Assembly (NCBI GenBank): GCA_036571765.1
Contig: BROE01000001.1
Span: 7,368,151-7,432,150, forward strand
Reading direction: 5' to 3'
DNA length: 64,000 nt
DNA from: Plecoglossus altivelis
Taxonomy: Eukaryota > Chordata > Actinopteri > Osmeriformes > Plecoglossidae
Shown here one piece after another: positions 23,801 to 37,600 of this stretch. Position 1 is the stretch's first letter. Each line of letters starts with the position of its first letter. A program made the position numbers and the translations under genes. The notes beneath the pieces are model-generated. The model did no database searches. It was not told the origin of the DNA and was given only the letters and a program-made list of their open reading frames with translations.

Positions 23801-26800
23801 TGTCAGCTTCAGTTCGCCAAGGAGGAGTCCACCTTGATGAGGAAGAAGATGGCCAAGCTCGGCCGGGAGAAGGATGAGCTGGAACAGGAGCTGCAGAAGT
23901 ACAAGTCAGTGTACGGGGATGTGGACAGTCCCCTGCCCCTGGCAGACTGCCCTGGTGGAGGGCCCCACAGCACCCGGGAGGCCGAGCTCCGCCTGAGGCT
24001 CAAGCTGGTGGAAGAGGAAGCCAACATACTGGGCAGGAAGATCGTGGAGCTGGAGGTGGAGAACCGGAGCCTGCGGTCGGAGAACGACGACATCCGCTGC
24101 CAGTACGAGCGGGACTGCTTCGGCCGCGAGCCCTTCTCCAGCGTTCCTTCCTCGCCGTACGGCGGCGACACGCTCGACTCGGCCAGCGAAATGCGCCGCC
24201 ACCTGCAGTTTGTGGAGGAGGAGGCGGAGCTTCTGAGGCGCTCCATCTCGGAGATCGAGGACCACAACAAGCAGTTGACCTCCGAACTCAACCGCTTCAA
24301 GTTCGGCCCCAGCGTGGGGACAACCGGCGGGGAGGAAGGGGGCGAGGGGGGGCTCTACAAGCCCGGCAACGGGAACGGGGGGAGCGGGGTGATGATGGAG
24401 GAGCTGAAGGCTGCCAGAATGCAGATCAACGAGCTGAGCGGCAAGGTGATGAAACTGCAGTATGAGAACCGCGTCCTGATGTCCAACGTGCAGCGCTGTG
24501 ACCTTGCTGCTCACCTGGGCCTGCGGACCGGCAGCCCTCGCGACAGCGACGCAGAGAGCGACGCCGGCCGCCGCGACGCCGCTGAGGACGAGGAGGCGGG
24601 CCGGATGCTCCTCCTGCACCCCAAACGGGAGGGGCCTGTAGGTGGGGAGAGTGACTCGGAGGACTTGTTTGAGAAGACCGCCACGACCTCTGGGTTCGCC
24701 AGCGGCATCAAGCCCTCCGACGGCAGCGAGCTCAGCGCCACTGAGTTGGCCAATCGCAGGAGAGAAGACCGTGAGACATTCAACAACGTGAAGCGGGAGG
24801 CGGAGCGTCTGGGAAAGACAGTAGACAGGCTGATCACAGACACTGACAGTCTGATCTACGACGGTAAGCTGATTGTGACTGGTGCCGAAAGCCTGGAGGG
24901 CGGGGCCTTTCGGGGCGGGGATCACTCTGCAGGGGGCGGGGCCAAATCAGACTCCCAAGTCCTGGACACCATCAACTCCCGTATGAAGTCCTTCCGCACG
25001 GAGCTGCATGTCTTCATGGAGAAGGTGGACCGCCTGGGGGAGGGCATGAGGGAAAGAGTGGAGGACCTCTCGCCCATGCCCAACCTGACGGAGTCCAGCA
25101 GCTTCCTGTCTGGTGTCACCTCCATGTCCCGGGACTCTCCCATCGGAACCCTAGGAAGGGACCTCGTCACGGACTTCCAGGTAACCTCCAGAGTTACCGT
25201 CGACCTTCTCCCTAATCCCATACTGTATGCTGTAACCTGCTACATTCAGATATACAACTTTGGCAACTTTTTATTTTAAGAAATATATCGTAAAGATAGA
25301 ATCGCTGCTAGTATGGCAGTAAACCACAAGGATCTATCATTACTATGTAGATATTCCCATGATTGTAGGAGGAAAGCATGCATTATAAGATATTGTCTTA
25401 CAGCAGCTTCAAAATATGTTCACCTTGTGTCTATAGAGCCAGTACATCCAAGATGTACTTATGACAAACTGGCAGGGAAACTAACGTTGACATAACCGTC
25501 TGGTGACACTGGCAAATGGCAGTAAAAATAGGGTTGGTTTGTAAAGTCACATTAAACAGTTTGTCCAGTTCAGATTCACGAGCCCTAGAAAACCCAGGGG
25601 CCTCTTTTTCAATGTTGCCATTATTCCTGCTTGGTTTAAACTCATCTGAGTGAGCAGTCACTTGTACTAAACGAGATCCTAATGCAGCAAAGACAGTGTA
25701 AGAAGATGTGGGTTTAGTTAACGAGGCTACCCTCCAGACACACTCTAGTCTCCAGTCTCCTCTGCACAACGGTAGACAGTTAATACAATCTACAGTAGGC
25801 CTACAGCCCCTCTCTATTAGCAGAGGGGGATGGTGCAAGACCATGCATAGGCATCCTGAGGCCCAGCCTAGGGGGACACACAGCAGCCCCTGCCCACACG
25901 AGCCACCCAGCTCAGCCACACCGGCACCCACCAACACCCCCCACCCACCGTACCCTCCACCCCCATTGCTTGGCACTGCCGCTCTCTGCTGCATCCGCAT
26001 TCGCATACCCATACACCCCCACGCCCCCGCGGCCCCCCGCCTGCCTGCCTCCATCCGTGCTCTGCTCACTCCTTTCAGCCGCCTGCCTCCCGTCAGCAGG
26101 CTCTAGGAGATGGTGTTGGAGAAGGTTGGGGGGGGGCACTCCCAGAAAGGCAGCTTCTTCCATTTGGCTCCTTTTGAACTTGTAATAGCAGCAATGGGTC
26201 GAGTTGTCTTGATAACACATCTCTACCGGCTTACAACATGATTCACTGCCATCACTGCGGCCACTGACTGGCATGTTTGGCAGCCATCATTGTTACACAC
26301 ACCTGAAAGGTTGGTTCATGATGTTACCTCTAACCCATGAACAGCATCCGTCTCAGGCTGTGTGGAAGATGACGGCTGACCGGAGCTGCTGCCTACAGTC
26401 TCTCTACTCTGAGTTGCCAATGGAAGAACCCTGCTGACACTGCTTTCTGTCCTCGTTTCATTCAACCTGCTGCTTCATGCGAGTTGAAGTACACTGTGCT
26501 CCTCAAGACAAGATTGTTCTAATCGTCACCCAGCACAGTTAGTGGAAATCTGTAACCAGACAACCATTTGATCTGCTCTTATCGATTGTCGAAATCACAT
26601 ATTTGCATTGAAACCAGCGGCTCATATTCCCTGCTTCAACCCTCTGCCTGTTCAAGCTTCCGACCAGGCTGGGTGGGTGTGGGGGCCACGCGTTTAAACA
26701 GTCAAAGACAACTAAGCAACAAGAAAACCCTCGCACTGCCCACTTTGAAGGACAGTAGAATTCCTGGGAGATCTTAAAGAAAGGCTGATGTCAGATGGAG

Positions 26801-28571
26801 GTGATCAGGAGTGTAGAGTGTTGACAGAGGACTGTTGTTACCCCGGTCCTGGCTCTCTTAGCTCTCTGCTTCTGACGCATGGCTGTTTACAGGCGTGTAG
26901 CTACTGGTGTGCTTACCTGGCGCTCTGCAGTTTGACCTGGTTATCTCTCAGCTGTTGGTTTGGACTCATGTATCCCTCATTGCATGCGCTTCATAACCAG
27001 TGTTTTGCATTCTTTTTTCCCCCCAATCCCTCTCTTTTTTCCTCTTTATGTTCCCAGCAGATGTTTCAGCCCATGATTTTGTTCATCCTCATCCTAGTTC
27101 TCTTTTCATCTCTCTCATATGCCGTCGTCTTTAAGTTGGTCTTTCTCTTTGCGCTTTTCTTCGTACTGTAGTCCGTTCGATCTCCTCCACGCTGTGTAGC
27201 TTCTCCGTTGATTTCTTCCCTGCTTTGTCTTCTTTACCCATTTTTCGCTTTTCTTTTTCTTTTGTTTTTTTGCCTTTCTGTCCCCCTCCTCCGTTCGTTT
27301 TTGTCTGTCGGCCCACAATCCGCCTCACGCATACCCCCCACCCTTCTCATCCGCCCCCCCCAACCCCACCCCATCACCCCCCATTAAACCACCACCCCTT
27401 CACTACCCCTGACCCCCCACCCCCCCTCCCCTCCCCCACTCACAGTCCGATCAGAGGGATGAGCTGGAGTGGCGTCTAGGACAGGAGCGAGTCGTGGAGC
27501 CCCAGGGCCAGGGCCCGGCCCAGAGCAGGGGAGCGTCGGGACCCAGTAAATACCACAGGTCCCTGGCTTTAAGAGCAGAGGTCAGTGCCTCCTCCGTTTC
27601 CCTTCACCTGTAGGACTGAGCAGGGAAACAGACATCAGCAGAGTCCCAAGGTGGCCTGGAGTGCTGGTGCTTCACACTGCAGGCTGGGTGTGTTGATGAG
27701 GGGCAGGAGGGAGAAGACTTTTATTGCATGTCTAGTGACACTCCAGCCTTACTCATGTTTATATTCTGGACAAGATTTCACCTCATTCACTTTGTCTACT
27801 TTCATTTCACTTTTCTTCACTAAATATTCCACTCCCACTCACAGATTTTAACTTTTTTCTTTTTTAGTTTAGTTGCTTTTTAAATGATGCTATAATATAC
27901 CCCTGGATGCTTTACTGACTCACAGAGAAACAGGTTTGGAAATCCTTGACTTACAGTGGTCTTCTGTATCAACTAGAACTGAAAATCCTCTTCAGCTGTT
28001 ATTGATGTAAAAACATCTATCGACTTTATGCAAATGGAGGGATGAGTTGGATAAGATAGAAAAAGGAGACCAGTGGCTATACTGCAAGCTGCCCTCTAAA
28101 AGGGGATTTGATAGCAACCATGTATTGCTTTATACATGACCCATACTGCTTAGACCTGCATAAAGGTCTTATGTCTCAGTCTGCACAATGTGTCCTGTGC
28201 AACAGTGGCTTGATTATGTAACATTTATTGTTATTTGAGTAAGAACTAGATTGATTCCGATTTGACAAAGATTGTTATTATACAGACAAAGCAGTAGTTT
28301 AAAACAATATGTAGTTTCTGGCTTTTTCACTTTGTAAAGCCAGCAACTATATATTGACGATGCTTTACTAGAAACCATGCAGATGGTGAGGATAATTTTT
28401 TAAACTATTGTTAGGTTTAAGGCCCAGTTGCTTTGGATAACCACCCAACATAATCTGTGAGATAAAATGAATCTAGGAGTGAATGAGGTAGCAGCTTGGC
28501 CATGTTAGGATTAGGAGTGTATGCAATTTACATTTGACATTGGGCAGAGAGAGAGAGAGACAGAGGGAACG

Positions 28572-28631
<60 letters not shown>

Positions 28632-31600
28632 GAACCAGGGAAATGTTTTCACCGCTTGAACTGCTCCACAGAGCAGAGACACCTCCCATTGTGTGTAATG
28701 TCCCATTTTACAGTGAAGGCCCTAACGCTTAATTGTTGGTGATTCATGGCATTATAGAAATTATCCTTTCACGTGATGTAAGATATTCAGTAACTATTTG
28801 AACCTTACAATAATGCAGGAGACCAGGGTCCATCTGGTGAGTGAATAGCGCCTTTAGTGTTAGACGTGAATAAAGGTAATGTTCTCATCTTGTCGCATGG
28901 AGTAGTGATTGATGTCAGTCTAGAAAAGCCAGGAAGGCCAGCTGTTCTTTAGAGTCTTGACATGAACTGTGTGTTTTGGGGTTTTGGGTTCAGCTCCGCG
29001 ACACGGCTGGTGCTGAGGCACAGCTCCGTCTGGATCATGAACGCAGGCTGAGAGCTGGACCAGAGGACAGAGAGGTCATCTTCGGTCCCATGACACAGGT
29101 AGGACAACAGCGGAACCCCATCGAGCTGTCTGTGACAAACATGGCTTCGAAATGGCTTTTTAGTAGTTTGAAACCAGCCCAATCATATATGGTTACACAT
29201 GTTATTTAAGCACTGGGGAACAGCAAACTGAACAGAATATTGTATTCATATGAAAATATCCATTATGCATTTCCATCACTGCAGTTGTAGTTGTTGACCA
29301 TATGTCCAACCTCGCTTCTCCCTCTCCCTCCTCTCCCTCCCACTCCCTCCCTCCCCCACCCAGGAGGAGGAGCGGAGGCGTCTGGAGGTGCGCCGGGGGG
29401 GTCTGGAGCTGCAGGGGCTGCAGCAGCCCCACGAGGCCCCCTGGCTCCAGGAGAGAGCTCTGCTGCAGCAGGAGGTGCACCTCTTTCGCCACAACACCAT
29501 CCTCTTCTACATGAAGCTGCGGTGGATCCTCATGCACTGGAGGCTGGGCCACCGGGCCGAGCCAGGGGACGAGGCTGCACACTCTGAGGTCAGCAGGCTA
29601 GCGCATAGCGGCGAATGCTATCTTAGCATGTACTCATATGGCATTTTATACTCTGAACCTTATTCTAGTAGACATGTAGTGTCGACGTGAACAGATTCTG
29701 TTAGAGACTCTGTCTCTGAGGCCTCTGTTCCTGAGGAGGAAGGTGCTGCACTGTCGCTCAGCTCTGCTCTATCTGTTCCAGTATGAGAAGTTGGAAAACA
29801 TTCCAGAACTGGCAATGATTATGGAGCAAGGGGAGGGGGAGATGGAGAGAGAGGAGAGGTCCTGCATCCCACAGACCCCAGGGGACACCCCAGACCATGG
29901 ACCAATGGTTGTGCTCCATTCACCTGAACATCTGCAGCACCAGAGACAGGTAGAAAGGCATGTCTATGTCAAGGCAGCTAGCCCCAGACTGTCACTTTTA
30001 TTTGACCCAAAGGCTTTAGAAGCACTTTATTCTATTTGGTGTGTGTTCTGTTTTTGGCAGCCATTCCTTGTAACTACTTATCATAGTATGCAAATGAGAA
30101 TGACGACCTAGATAGCTGGATGGTTATAGCTATTGTTATGAATGCATAACTTGGCATGTTGACATGAAAACATGTATCCACTGTGTGACACAAAAGAGAC
30201 AAACAAAAAAGAGACAAAAAAAAGAGACAAACAGAACAGGCTGTTGATATGCATGTGGTAGTTTGGTGCCAGTTAAAGGAATGTGCGTTCTAACAATACT
30301 CTGGCAGACATACATTATTCAGTAGCTCTAAGTGCTCTGTTTTGTCTGCTGTTTGGATTTCCCCTAACTGTAAGAAACTGGTTTGTAAAATGATCTGGTA
30401 TGTTTATTTCAGCCCACACAATATAGTGTATTTACAGGTATACATGCCTGGGAGGCTATATTTAGAATGTAATAAGTGAAGGAAAACTCACTAAAGATGT
30501 GTTCGTGCTTCACCGACAACAGTTTCATTTACAATAAACCCTAGCTAACATAAGATGATTGAGCATTTTGAAAATGATTGAATGATATTATTTCATGAGC
30601 TCCTTCATGGGAGTGTCAGTTGTTTCTCGTTTGAACCCCTTGTTGGCTTGTCTCACGTAGCCTCAACACAAGGTGTGTTTCTGAGCTGTAGCCCACAGGA
30701 ATAACATAACCATTACCTGGCTGTATGTTGTACACATACCACTTTTGTGTTACACAAAGCCCTTGCCAGGGTCTATTGTTGGCTCAGGGGCTCTCAGCGT
30801 AGACAATGGATGAAGCTAAGAGTTTTACTGAAGCACTATCAGAACATAACTACTCTTGTTCAGCACTGAGCTGGCAGGAGAGCAAAAGAAAAATAGTTTC
30901 AATCACCTATTCCATGGAGAATATCAGAATGGCTGCTCAAAGCTGTCAACTGTGAATGCGACATGGATGAAGTAGTCTTCCACCTCTCCCTCTCTCCCTC
31001 CCTAGGTGGGAGAGAACCGGCGGGTGCTGCATGCCCTCCGGATGCTGCTGGAGGAGTTCCGGATGGAGCTGAGGGAGGAGGAGAACAGACGGTGCCAGCT
31101 GCAGCAGACCTATGCCAACGACAAGGCCTCCTGGGAGGTGAAGTGGGCAGAGATGAAGTGCCACGTTGCACAGGTACGTTTGATGTCATATCCTGCTGCC
31201 TGCCTGGAAGGGATAGGGACCCCTAGAAGGCTAGAACAGAACTAACACTACTACTAACTGCTACTAACCCCATGATGGTGAACTATGAGGGGAGATGTCA
31301 CCTGGCAGATCACACGATCTGCAGCATGGTTATGACAAGTACAATATGTCAGTGATGAGGGGCAGACGCAGCAACACTCGGGTTCTCCACCGTCCATCCT
31401 TTCGTTTGTAGACTGCTGTATGTGCGCTGTGGAAGCTCATGGTTTTCTACTCTCATTCAAACAATTTTCCTCAGATGTAATAATCTGGTATATTTTATTC
31501 CTTTCATGTATATATTATATCAACAGTGTGTCGACTTGAAACGTCTTTATCTGTAGCGACTTATGAAATGCTATATCCTGCTTTAAAACATGATGTTCGA

Positions 31601-34600
31601 TGACACGGCCTTCTTGGCTGACAACGCAGGCGGGGTTTTCTGTGGGTCACTGATACGGTGCAGCTTCCAAAATATCTCTCTATATTTACACAGCCCCACG
31701 CTGTCTTTTCAATTTAGTCACCACACTATTAAAAGAAGCTATGTACGTGTAAAGTCAATCTGAGTACGCCATTAAATGACTGTTAAAAGCCTATTTGAAG
31801 GGATATTAGATGTTTGATTGAGAATTATGTTAACTAAGGATGTCTAAAGACTTTGGGATGCACATTTCCCCCAGTGTGAGAGGCAGATACGTGTTGCTTA
31901 CTCTGCTTTGTACTATGACGTTGTGTGATCAAAGGCAGCGTGCGGATAACAAAGCTCTCTACACTGCAAAGGAGAAGGAAGACCTCAATGACTTCCCCAT
32001 CTCACTCAACTCCTTTGAAGTCTTTGCAGTACACCCAAACATAGAGTTCAGGCTTTCCCCATGAGCACATGTAGTTGGAAGTACAAATTTGGGAACGGAA
32101 ACCCAGCTCCTGTTCCGGCTGAGTATTGATGAAAATGAATTTGTTAACAAGATTAGAATTCTTATCTCATCAGGCACTTCCTGAACATGATGGTTTTTTG
32201 TGACAATGATACTTTGCTTTACAGTCCTCAGTGTTCCATGTATGGTTATTTGATTTTCTGCCTGTTACGTTTGACAAGCTGGAGGAGGCCCGGGGGGAGG
32301 TGAGAGGGGAGGCGCAGGGCGGAGCTGGAGCCGGGGGCGAGGACGGAGGAGGAGGAGGAGGAAAGGCTGACTGGGACTTCCAGCAGGAGAGGGAGGAGCA
32401 CCGGCGACTCCTGGCAGAGAGCCACAGCGCCTCCCTGGACCTGCGCTGGAAGCTGCAGCACAGTGAGAAGAGGTGGGGCCGGGAGCGCGCCGAGCTCCTG
32501 GAGCGCTTCCAGCGCGAGAGGCAGGAGTGGGACGGCAGCATGAGGGACATGCATCGCAAGATGGACAGGGTGAGACACTCAGAGAGGGGGGAGGAGAGAC
32601 GGAGATGGACAGCCCTGAAGCAGATGTCAGCACATTTTGACGTGGCGTTCTCACGGTCACAGCTCACAGACATCCAATCATAATTACTAATGATGATGAT
32701 GAACGAGCAACAGTGCAGCACGTTCTAGGACTTCACAATGATCACTGAAGTGGGAGGAAGATGATTAAGGATGCTCATGGCAGCCACTGAAAAGATTTTT
32801 AGGAACACGAGCTATCTTTGAATGTAGAATGAATACAGCTAGCTACCGATGAACAGTACATTAGAATGCACAGTTACAAGTGCATTTCAAGATTGTGAAG
32901 AGAATAACTAAGTTACTAACTGTCTACCCTCCCTGTTGTTCCTACTCTGGTGTCATTTCTCTCACAGTTACAGAGAGAGGTGAATGTTCGCCGTACCGAG
33001 GGCTCGCCTACTGATGTCAAAGATGGGGTGGGCCACAGGGGCGTGTTCTCACCCCAGGAGAGCCCCTGTAAGCTCCCCCGGTCACCCCGCTCCCCCCGTT
33101 CCCCCTCTCTGGCCACCGGCCCCACCCCTGTCCTCCCAACGCGCTCCCACTCGGACTCAGAGGCTGTGCTGGGGGAGCAGGGGGCTGTGGTGAGGCTGAA
33201 AGGCCCGACGGAGAGCCTGTTCCTGGATGCTCTCTCGCTGGACCCTCTGAGCGGGCTGGAGGTCCCCCTACCCTCCAGACTGGAGAGTGAGAAGAGGTTC
33301 CCATGCATAAATGAGGTGAGGCCTGGTCTGTAACTGGACTCCAGTATAGCATGACACAGTGACAATGAGGATTGTGATTTGGAGGATTGTCAAGTGTTTG
33401 GCTGTAATGATGTTTATGTCTGATCCTCTGAGCAGGCCCTTAATGAGATATCAGACATGGAGGCTCAGTCGGCCTTTGAGGAGGAAGATATAGGCTCCGG
33501 AAGCCTCCTCAGGTGAGTGTGGTCTCAACTGTTCACACAGCAAGTTTATGGTATTGATTATGTGTAATGTTTAATATAGTATTATGAGCTGTAGTACAAT
33601 GCTCCCTTTCTATAACATACCGTGTGACTCCTTTGGGTAAAAGGTTTGCTTGTTTTGGTTATTGCCAGAAGTGACTTGAAACTCCCTGGGGATCTTTGTG
33701 AAAGCTTCGCTTTTTGGAGGGGTTATAATCCAAGTAAACTCAACCTTCTGCTGAATTATTCAATCGGTTTAAAGTGATCCTGATCCCTCATGAAATGTGG
33801 TACTGTGCATTTTGAAAGCAGACATGATTTAACATCTGTTTCAGGTTTTTTATTCCACCAGATAAAAGCCTTGTGACATACTGTATTCAGAACTGATCCC
33901 AGTCAGTTTAATGTGTGTAATGTGGTGAGAGAGCAGAATAGTAGAAGCTAATGATTCACGTCTCTGTGTGATGACCCAGCGCTAAAGCTGCTGTCTCTCT
34001 CGTGTCTCCGTACAGGGCCAAATCAGTCTGCTCCATGAGTGATTTCCAACGCCTGATGGACAGTTCTCCCTTCCTCCCTGACAAGAGTCGCCACGGTGAC
34101 AGAAGCCACGATGATGTCACCCCTCCTTTATCCCCCGACGACCTCAAGTATATTGAGGAGTTTAACAGCAAGGGCTGGGACTTTCCCTCGGCTCCCTCCT
34201 CCTCTGCCCTGGAGGCCTGGGGGGAGAGGCCAGGGGAGGCCTGGGGGGAGAGGCCAGGGGAGGCCTGGGGGGAGAGGCCAGGGGAGGCCTGGGGGGAGAG
34301 GTCTGGGGAGGCCTGGGGGGAGAGGTCTGGGGAGGGCCGGGCGGGAGAGCCTTCCTCTGATCCATTCCAGCCAGCCTCCTGGTTCCTCACCACCAGTGCC
34401 ACCCTGACCACCAACACGCTAAGTAGCCCAGAGCACTGCCAGAAGTCCCCCATCCGTGGTAATGGAGCGGGGGCAGCGGGGGGCGATCACCACGGCGTCC
34501 ATGTCCTCCACAGCCCCACCAGACAAGGCTATGCCCACCATCCTGCAACCCCTGAGTCAGACTTCCTCTACACTAAAGGGACCAAAGGCAGAGGTGCGGG

Positions 34601-37600
34601 TGAGCCTGGGGCAGGGGGGCCTGACGAGGTGTTTGGCAGTGGGAGGTGGCCCTGTGAGCTCCCCCGACATCACAAAGAGCTTCTGGAGGGAGGGGGTCTG
34701 CGGCCCCCTGCAGACCACCCCCCGCTGTGCCCCACAGTGGGCTACGCCTCCACCCTGGAGCTGCAGCTGTCTAGAAACCTGAGTGATGACATGAAGGAGG
34801 TGGCGTACTCTGTGCGGAACGCTATCCGGTCCAGCCCAGGCCCAGAGCGCCTGGAGACGCGGCAGGTGCGTGACACAGCATGTCAGACCAACGGCTTCAC
34901 CACGCGAGGTACCCAGACCACCCAGACCATCAGCGTGGGCTTGCAGACGGACGTGCTGAGAAACCTGACCAGCAGCCCCCACCGCTGCCTCACACCCAAG
35001 GGGGGCGGTTCCACTCCCATCTCCTCGCCTTCCCGCAGCCTGAGGAAGATCCAGTACTCCCCCGTGGTCCAGAACAAGTTTGAGAGGCCCTGCTGCTCCC
35101 CCAAATACGGCTCCCCCAAGCTCCAGCGCAAGCTCTCCACGTCCAGCAAGGCGGACCTGCCCACGACCACGCGGGCGCCCACCCCCACCACCCCTCAAAA
35201 GGGTAACAGCGAATCCGCCTGGGCACGCTCCACCACCACCAGAGACAGCCCTGTCCACACCACCATCAACGACGGCCTCTCCAGCCTCTTCAACATCATC
35301 GACCACACCCCGGTGGCCTACGACCCCCTGCAGAAGTTCACAAAGTCCCCTAGCCGTTCCAGGCCGGCTGAACCCAGCCCTCCGGGTGGTCCCGGGGGCC
35401 CCACTGAGGCCAGGTCCCTGGGGGCAGTGCAGGAGTTCTTGAGGACAGTGAGGGGCCGCTCCCCCAGCCCTGTGCAGCTGATTGTGGAGGTGCAGGGGGA
35501 GAAGACTCCTGAGGTGGTGAGCCTGCGTCAGGACCTGTCGGCCCCTCCGGGCTACACGCTAGCAGAGAACGCAGCACGCATTCTCAACAAGAAGCTGCTA
35601 GAACAGAGCTTCAAGGAGGAGAAGAAGTTGCAGGGTGGCAACCACAGCAAAGAAGCCAAGCAGGGAGAGCCAGACCGAGCACAAGCTGGATGTATAGAGG
35701 TAACATACTTCAAACTACTGTTTCAGTCAAATGCTCACATTGCTTCAAGTAACTGGTAGAGACAACTGAAAACAGTTTCTTAAACCAACATACTAGATTC
35801 AAGACTTTATCCACAACAAGGTGGTGTCGATTTGTGAAGCGTAACCCCATCCTCATGTTTGTTTTCTCAGATGGAAAACATTGAGTGACCTATGGTAACG
35901 TTATAATATTTTTATCACGTTTTTCCTTACAGCACCCTCTATCTTTTTTTTTTCTCTCTGTGCTCGCTATAGAGTGCTAACCATAGCAGGAACTCTTACT
36001 ATTGCTCCTTTTATGACTACCTTGCTACAGCTGTCACCCACCCAGCTGACCTTGTAGAATTACTGTGGTTATTGATGGCCGATGATGGATGAACACATAG
36101 ACGGAGCTAATCGTTTTTCTAGTGCTGATTGATTGATGGGAACGTACTGAGTTATGCAGCACATGCATTACCAGGATAGAAGGACCTTCTATGACTGAGA
36201 GAAATAGTGTTTGGTTGAATCTTGCACTGTCCCTTTAAAGAAGAAGTCAATAGATGGATAAGGTTGTCCCGCAAGTGGGTTAAGGGTCATGTGGTATCAT
36301 AATAATAAGGGGGGTTGATGAGACAACACATTTAGAGGATGTGGAACAGGGTTTGTATGCCTGCAGCTCAAAAGGTTACAGGTTCAAACATGACATATTA
36401 ACATTATATGATGACTCTACAATATGCTCTTCTCCCTCTGGTCTGATGGCAGTGTGGGATTAAATTAGTCCGGATTATTGTTGAATTGGCGCAAAATGTT
36501 TGTTTGAGTTTAGCCTTTGATGAGTTGGAGAGCAACAAATAGTGATTCTCCTGAACCGTCAACATGACCATTCAGAGGAGGAAATGGAAATGAATGCCCT
36601 TGAATTGATTCCTCTTAATAGGTAGTGAAGCGAGGTCGCCATTTTTCTTTCTTCACGTGTTTACAGTGAAGGGGACCACAGTAGATTTATTACCTTGTGT
36701 GTGGTCCGCTAGCTGAGGTCAATAGCCTTAAAGATCAGTGACCCACTCTGTCTGTAAAATACCGGCCTTATCCTGTTTTCCTCTCTTCTCCCTTTTCTAT
36801 CCCGCTGATAAACATTTCTATCTCTCTTCCCCTCTCCTCTCCTCCTCTTCCTCTTCTTTGGACTCTCTCTCCGCCTTGCTCTGCCCCTATCTTTCTCTTT
36901 CTACCACGGTCTATTTGTTCTAATCTAGAACCACACTGTCATACTAACTGCTCCCTGGGGACTCTAAGTTCTGCTTGTCTCCGTGATGTAAGTTCCTCTT
37001 CCTCATGTCCTATATGACCTTTGACCCTCAGGTGTGGGCTCACAGGTCACATGGAACTCTCACATCACCCCTTCATCAGTGCATGCCTCACAGGATGACA
37101 ACAGACAGTGTGTGAAGCCATAGAAGGTGGTCTAAATGTGTATCGTTGTGATGGTCATACATTTGTTTGCGTTACTGTTTTAATATGCATGCTTGATTTG
37201 TCGTGTATTGATCATCTTCTTTTCAAGCTCACAAAATCAGTTTACGAGACCCAAAGAGTCATAAACTTGTGCGCGCCAGGGATTCTTACCATATTTCATA
37301 CATTTTATTGGCGCAACAGAATCTCTTGGAAAAGATATTTGACTGGTAATGGGATAAAGAAAAATGCTGTTTCAAATACCAAAAATAAATCACAATGGGA
37401 GATGACTCTTTAGGACAGTCTTTCACTTTGGGAGCGGCACACTGCTCATGAAAGGTGCTTGTCCTTTCAGGGGTGGTGTGGGCATCACCAGAGTCTCAAC
37501 CTCTAACATGACCCCACTGTGTTTCTAATAGGTTCCACTGGCTGCTCTGTCTCTATGTGTGCTGACGTACAGACTGTAAGGTTTCTCGCATAGCGTGTGT

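Noticed and set aside
23906..24925. 339-codon open frame on the minus strand
   Set aside because: It is the antisense shadow of the GC-rich mtcl2 exon 5, whose plus-strand protein matches the SOGA family.
25431..26274. Overlapping open frames on both strands (up to 212 codons) in mtcl2 intron 5
   Set aside because: Low-complexity Pro/His/Gly sequence with no homology recognised; explained by C-rich composition.
34557..35306. 249-codon minus-strand open frame
   Set aside because: Antisense shadow of mtcl2 exon 14.
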